Part shown: positions 58,301-64,000 of the stretch, piece after piece | Position numbering within the stretch: position 1 is the first letter of the stretch | How the letters are laid out: every line of letters starts with the position of its first letter | DNA from: Isoetes taiwanensis | Taxonomy: Eukaryota > Streptophyta > Lycopodiopsida > Isoetales > Isoetaceae | Assembly: GCA_021234155.1 (NCBI GenBank) | Contig: JAJEKV010000009.1 | Span: 11,106,546 to 11,170,545, forward strand | Reading direction: 5' to 3' | Length of the DNA: 64,000 nucleotides | Translations under genes and position numbers: made by a program | Notes under the pieces: model-generated | What the model saw: only the letters and a program-made list of their open reading frames with translations | The model's database searches: none | Told to the model about the DNA's origin: nothing

Positions 58301-60540
58301 TATAGGCGGATGGCATTATCTCAGCACATTAGGTTGGAGCAGCATGACTCGATAGTCCTTGACATCTCTTGATACATTTTAGGGATGTCATTTTCAACCT
58401 TCATGCATTGTGCCATGGCAATCACCTAAAAGGCACCATCTTTTCCGTTCAGAAGGATCTTACCTGCGGACGAAAAGAGGAATTGTGTCGAGTTTGGAAA
58501 GCTCACCGAAAAAGAAATGGGCAGTATAAAGTGGAGGTCGAACTATCTATCTACACCGTGTTTAACTATCATTATACAAATTGTGTTAAACATTAAGTTT
58601 CATCTTTCTTTTTGTAGTATTATTTTGCCATGATAAAGAAAAAGTAGAATCATTTTTTTATAAGCAATAAGGGTAGGTAAGTAGGTAGCTAGATAGAATT
58701 TTAACGGGAGGGAACAATACAAAAGGGCAGAAGCCCACACTGAACAAGGGGCTAAGGCCCAAACCTGGGGTCGAAGCCCCATCACAAGACTAACAATAAA
58801 ATATTAAGATTTACATACAAAACACAATCAAAGAGATCATCCAAATGTGGAGAAGCGGTTAAAGTATCCCAACCGAGGGTTTGCTTGGCCATTGATCAAG
58901 AACAATTCTTTGAGCCTTTCCGATATACTGCCCATTTGTTCTGGAGCCTGGTTTGTCTGACCTTGCATAGCATGTCTCATCGCCGAGTGAGCTGAAGTGG
59001 TGAGAGGTCCTCTTGTATAGAGAAGTGAGTGCTTTGGAGGTGCCTGCCATGTTGCAGAACATAAAGTATATCCCGGGGTGCAAGAAAATGCACTAAAAGA
59101 TGGTATGGCTGGTCACGCCGGTGAGCTCTCACTTTTTGCGCTGTAAAAGATCATGGGCTTCGAATGTGCATGATGTTTATAAAAAAGTGCTCAGTTGCAT
59201 TGGTATCAGAACCAAAAGATATTTCCTAAACCCTCGCGAGGCGCAGGTTTAGGAGACATAGAGAGAGGGAGGGAGGGAGGGAGGGGGAGGGAGAGAGAGA
59301 GCATGTTGGAGCCTAGGTGGCATGTTTGAGCCCACTTGAGCATAGTTTCAAGTTGGCCCAGTGTGCCATCCCGAATGATCCCAAACAATCTTGCTACTGC
59401 AAAAGGCGCTCTTGACTTCTAATTGCTACACTGGGAGGAGGATAAATCCAAATCCCATTCTGTCAGTTCCTATTGCTTCACATCTTCAACTGCAGCCTCT
59501 CGACCATGTCCCAAGTGCAAACGACCAAAACTCGCAATCCATAACGTAAACTCTACAATAACCTAGCAACACACAGGGTTTACATTTCGGATGCTGAAAC
59601 GTGGTTGTTTTATGGATAACTAGGTGCACCATTTATGAACATGCATGCGAGCTATGGCAATTGAAATAACGAGTTTGGATCTATCGGCTATCCCGCGATC
59701 CCAAACAATCTTGCTACTGCAAAAGGCGCTCTTGACTTCTAATTGCCACACTGGGAGGAGGATAAATCCAAAACCCATTCTGTCAGTTTCTATTGCTTCA
59801 CATCTTCAACTTCAACTTCTCGACCATGTTCCAAGTGCAAACGATATGGACCATCTTCTTAGTCAAAAAACATTTTGTGACATGGATATAACATGGTGAT
59901 GATGTGGAGGTGATATGCAGGTGACATGCAGGTGATGTTGATGATGTGTGATGATGTGGAGGTGATATAATGGAAACTATGATATGTATGCACAATGGTG
60001 CTTGATTTTGAAAATTTTAAGCCAACTTTTTGCCTTTTCTAGAAATGTCATGTCAAAGGTGTGCTTTCTCTTTCTACCTTTGTTTTTTAGAGAGACAAGA
60101 TGGTTTTGGATCTTAGAAATGGCCAAATTGGATGAAACTTTAGCAATTTTTGATGAGTGTGATGATGCAGAGGTGATATAATGGAAACTTTGACATGTAT
60201 ACACGATGGTGCTTGATTTTGAGATTTTTAGACCAACTTTTTGCCTTTTTTAGAAATGTCATATCAAAGGTGTACTTACTCTCTCTATCTTGTTTTTTAG
60301 AGAGAGAAGATGGTTTTGGACCATAGGAAGGGCCAAATTGGATGGAACTTTAGCAATTTTTCATTGGATGAATGGTGTAATATTGGCTAGGAAAAATATT
60401 GGCCAAAGAAATAATATGAAAGATTGAAGAAACCCAAAACCCCTTGGTTTTAGTACTCAAAAGCAAATTCTAAGGTGAGGAATAGACTTATTTATGACTC
60501 AGGTTATTAACACGTATTGACTTATGTGTATGGTTTTTAG

Positions 60541-60774
60541 ATGAGGTTGCTAGGGGCAAGAACTGGCAGGAGGTGCCATCTTTCGATCTGTATAGAGGTA
60601 TTACATTTTGTATGTCAATGTAAACCTGATTGGGTATCTTAAAAATTGCTAAATTTGATTGGGTATCTTAAAACTGCATGCTTAATTTGAATTCAGGTGT
60701 TCGAAGTTGGGCCATTTTCTTTTATGGTCGAGCTGCGGAAGGCGAAGGTGACACCATTGAGTTTTTGTTTTTAA
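60541..60774 (+). pseudogene. Captured CIPK exons, copy 2, damaged
   Basis: The first exon (60541-60597) is unchanged. In the second (from 60697) one base is missing near 60740 (ggcgaagg versus ggcagaagg in copy 1), which shifts the frame. The donor GCAGTAAG has also become GTTTTTAAG, so the splice site is lost. Confidence 0.75.
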
Positions 60775-61084
60775 GTTTCTGTTTAATTTGGTTGGGAGAG
60801 TTTTCTAATGGTTTCGTTAAACTGAGTTTCCCAATGCATTTATCTTAGTAGAGTTTTCCAATGTAGCTGCAACGTTTTGATGCTTTGCAGTGCCTACTCC
60901 TTACATAAAGGTTGAACATTTGTGTTATCTGCGAGATCACGGTAAAGGTTTCCTGCGGTGGCGGGATGGCGGCAATGGCTTTATCATCATAAGAAGATGC
61001 AATGGACTTGCTCTCAAGTATAGGAAGTTTTAGAATCCTAATCCCCTTTTTATTATTTATTGTTATTAAGATGAGGCTGCCCGC

Positions 61085-61848
61085 GTGGCATGTTTGAGCC
61101 ACTTTGGCATGTTGGAGCCTAGGTGGCATGTAGGAGCCTGCATGGCATGTTTGAGCCACCTTGGCATGTTGGAGCCTGCCTGGCATATTTGATACACCTT
61201 GGCATGTCCGAGCCTAGGCGGCATATTGGAGCCTAGGTGGTATGTTTTGAGCCACCTTGGCATGTTGGAGCCTAGGTGGCATGTTGGGAGCCCATTGGCA
61301 TGTATGAGCCACCTTGGCATGTTGGAGCCTAGGTGGCATGTTGGGAGCCCACGTGGCATGTATGAGCCACCTTGGCATGTTGCAGCCTAGGTGGCATGTT
61401 GGAGCCCGCATGGCATGTTTGAGCCACCTTGGCATGTTTGAGCCTTGGTGGCATGTTGGTGCCTAGGGCGGCATGCTTGAGCCACCTTGGCAGGTTGGAG
61501 CCTAGGTGGCATGTTGGAGCCCACATGGCATGTTTCAGCCACCTTGATATGTTGGAGCCTAGGTGGCATGAAGCCCACGTGGCATGTTTGAGCCTAGGTG
61601 TCATGTTGAAGCCTAGGTGGCATGTTTGAGGCACGTTGGCATGTTGGAGCCTAGGTGCATGTTGGAGCCCATGTGGCATGTTGGAGCTTATAGGTGGCAT
61701 GTAGGGCCAGCGTGGCATGTTTGAGCCACCTTGGCATGTTTGAGCCTAGGTGACATGTTGGTGCCTAGGTGGCATGCTTGAGCCACCTTGGCATGTTGGA
61801 GCCTAGGTGGCATGTTGGAGCCCACGTGGCATGTTTGAGCCACCTTGG
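61085..61848 (+). repeat. 19-bp satellite array, copy 2
   Basis: Same array as 44501-45265 with a few small indels. Unit order is preserved, so the array was copied as part of the large duplication. Confidence 0.92.
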
Positions 61849-62909
61849 ATCTAACCTTTGAAGGTATTTTTCATGAATGTAAAACAATACGATACATTTC
61901 CAAATTTGAGCACACAAACAATATTCCAGGTGGTGGTGCTTTGCTTAAGAAATAGCCTCAAGAAAACCTCAAAAAAAACCATACTTCCTTAAGAAATAGT
62001 CATGCGTAAAAACTATACCTAGTTATAAACCACACCACTTGAGGAAACCACACTTCTTTAAAAAAAAACAAACCACTTAAAAACTACACCTACTTAAAAC
62101 CACACCTAAAAAACTATACTTACTTTAAAAAAACAACTACTTAAAAACTACACCTAGTTATATAAACCACACCTAGTTATATAAACCACACCACTCGGAA
62201 AAACCATACTTTATTAAAAACAACCACTTAAAACTACACCCACTTATAAACCACACCTCAAAAAACCATACTTCTTTCAAAAACAGCTACTTAAAAACTA
62301 CACCCACTTATAAACCATACCTCAAAAAACAACACCTCAACTTAAAAAATCACACCACTTCAGAAAACAATACTTCCATAAAAAACAGCCACTTAAGAAC
62401 TACACCCACTTATAAACCACACCTCAAAAACCCATACTTCTTTCCAAAACAGCTGCTTAAAAACTACACTCACTTATAAACCACACCTCAAAAAATAACA
62501 CCTAGACTTAAAAAATCATACCACTTCAGAAAACTATACTTCCTTAGAAAACAGCTACTTAAAAACTACACCTACTTATAAATGACACCTTTAAAAAACC
62601 ACATTTCCTTAAAAAATAGATACTTAAAAACAACACCTTATTATAAACCACACCTCAGAAAACAACATCCTCTTAAAAACAATTCATCTTTAAAAAAAAA
62701 ACTACATTTCCGCAAAATGAAACCACACCTAAAAAAAAAACCACACCTTCAAAAAAAAAAAGCTATAGCTCCTTAAAAAAAACCTACACCGTCTTCTTAA
62801 TAAACCACACCTCCACATAACCACATGTAGAGTTTTTTGAACAACAACATGTGGTTTTTCTTTTACTGTTGTTTTTAAGTGTGGACCCAGAATTGGGGTG
62901 GTAGTGGAG

Positions 62910-64000
62910 TCCCATAAGGGAAACATGGAAGTATAAGGTGCTGGGGTCTAGCGCATGCCATCCGTCGAGTAAGCTCAAGCAAGCTGCAAGTGAGTTATGG
63001 AAATACAAGGGCCTGAAATATGTAAGAACTTGCTTTGTTGTGAATAATGAACTTCGTAATTAGGAAATAATGATATCTAAGCTTAATAATTCCAAGGCTC
63101 GATAACTTGATTGATACTTTTGGCTCCAAGAGAGCCGGGACCTAGGCGGGGAATCAATCAACGGGGAGGTATCTGCAGATTTGTCGTCATGAGGTCATGT
63201 GTATTTTAAGTCGGAAGTCTTGGGATTTGGAGTTTCCACATTAGGGGCAGCTAATAAATCCTAAGCTTACGGAAAGTGGGTTTTTAATTGGAATATTAAA
63301 AACCTTAGCTAACCATTGTTAGAGATAAGTAAATGGTGGAACCTTGGAGATCAAGTGAAGTTGGGCTAGGAGAGCAATATGAGGCATATGTAAGTGTCTA
63401 TATGAGGCTATGGAATGGAATGGAGCGTTGCTACGGACTGGAATCACGTTAAAAATCTTTAAAATCCTTGAAAATCCTTAAAAATCTTCAAAAATCCTTA
63501 AAAATCCTTAGACTGTGCTTTTTTTTATCCAAATATATGATATTCTTGAACTTATTTATCCTTGTATTAAAATTCTTATACTTCTTAACCTCCATAATAA
63601 TGTTTTTTTTTGAACTTTCTTAAGACTTGCATGGCAAACAACTATGATATCTTTGTACTTGAACTTAATAGTTTTTAATAGCAACATAAGCTTCTAATTT
63701 ATTTGTTGGCATGCTACATCTTATAACTTGTAGCAAAAATGTGCATTTTGACAGTAGCAAATATGTCCAATAAAGCAGTGCAAAGAATGTGCAAGTTTTT
63801 TATTTTTTATTTTTGGCCATACCAAATCGTAAAAATCCTTTAAAAAACGTGAGGATTTTTATAGAGGTACTTTAAAAATAAAAAACGGGTTTTTTAACAA
63901 CATTGTATGAAATGTTACTGTCTTTTCGTGTTCGGTGACATAGGTGTAGGAGCGACATTAATGATAGTTAGGCTTGTGACTTCCTCGACGTGTTCGGATT
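62910..64000. other. Flank right of CACTA copy 2
   Basis: Matches 46328-47415 to the end of the window. No gene recognised. Small clustered differences from copy 1 lie at about 63095-63230. Confidence 0.6.

Larger units (their letters stand above)
54650..62906. mobile_element. CACTA transposon, copy 2
   Basis: Same termini and the same GAG target duplication (54647-54649 and 62907-62909) as copy 1. It is 8257 bp long. It came from the tandem duplication and not from an independent transposition, because the flanks match too. It contains the same truncated LINE (about 55155-55370), satellite and CIPK fragment. Confidence 0.92.
51578..64000 (+). repeat. Tandem duplication, copy 2 (runs off the window)
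   Basis: The junction at 51577/51578 joins spacer sequence to the middle of the gypsy integrase. From there the order follows copy 1 to the last base of the window. If the duplication is a simple head-to-tail one, the copy should continue past 64000 with the LINE-bearing spacer. Confidence 0.92.

Overview
This window looks like nuclear DNA from a land plant with a very large, repeat-rich genome. The evidence is genes with GT-AG introns, a Ty3/gypsy chromovirus, CACTA, Helitron and LINE elements, a decayed plastid 23S rRNA fragment, and exons of a plant-specific CIPK kinase. A seed-free plant such as a fern is my guess from the overall style; no single feature proves it. Ordinary intact genes are almost absent.

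Layout. (1) 1-12.0 kb is a host locus split by a 5.5 kb Helitron (400-5914, minus strand). Outside the Helitron sits a divergent gene pair. A minus-strand exon (5928-6221) resembles the DUF8039 transposase-associated domain. A plus-strand five-exon gene (6684-11813) carries a ParB-like domain with a DGQH motif, a degenerate amino-methyltransferase-like domain, an acidic linker and an FCP1/NIF-type HAD phosphatase domain. Its exons have several single-base frame breaks. A 17-bp GC-rich palindrome recurs in its introns and flanks. (2) 12-22 kb holds LTR-like scraps, a 19-bp satellite, a GC-rich decayed LINE (about 14.35-20.16 kb), a long (CTC)n tract and a tandem array with a unit near 95 bp. 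(3) 22-26.2 kb is mostly non-coding, with a 149-bp MITE and a plastid 23S rRNA fragment at 24.7 kb. (4) 26.2-31.2 kb is an AT-rich inverted-repeat element split by a second Helitron (26303-30454) of the same terminal family. (5) 31.57-37.13 kb is a decayed chromodomain gypsy element with a truncated 5' LTR. (6) 38065-46324 is an 8.26 kb CACTA transposon with GAG target duplications, subterminal repeats, a captured CIPK fragment and a block of the 19-bp satellite. (7) 47.4-51.58 kb is a spacer with a LINE fragment and AT-rich DNA. (8) From 51578 to the window end the sequence from 35025 onward is repeated head to tail (integrase, chromodomain, LTR, CACTA and flank), giving a 16.55 kb tandem duplication unit.

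How the parts relate. Most of the window is a record of nested insertions: Helitron 2 in a foldback element, a truncated LINE in the CACTA element, a LINE next to the 19-bp satellite, and a late tandem duplication over the gypsy and CACTA elements. The one non-standard gene system is the ParB/methyltransferase/FCP1 gene with its intronic palindromes. That is the part most likely to be undescribed. All functional statements rest on motifs I read by eye, without database searches.
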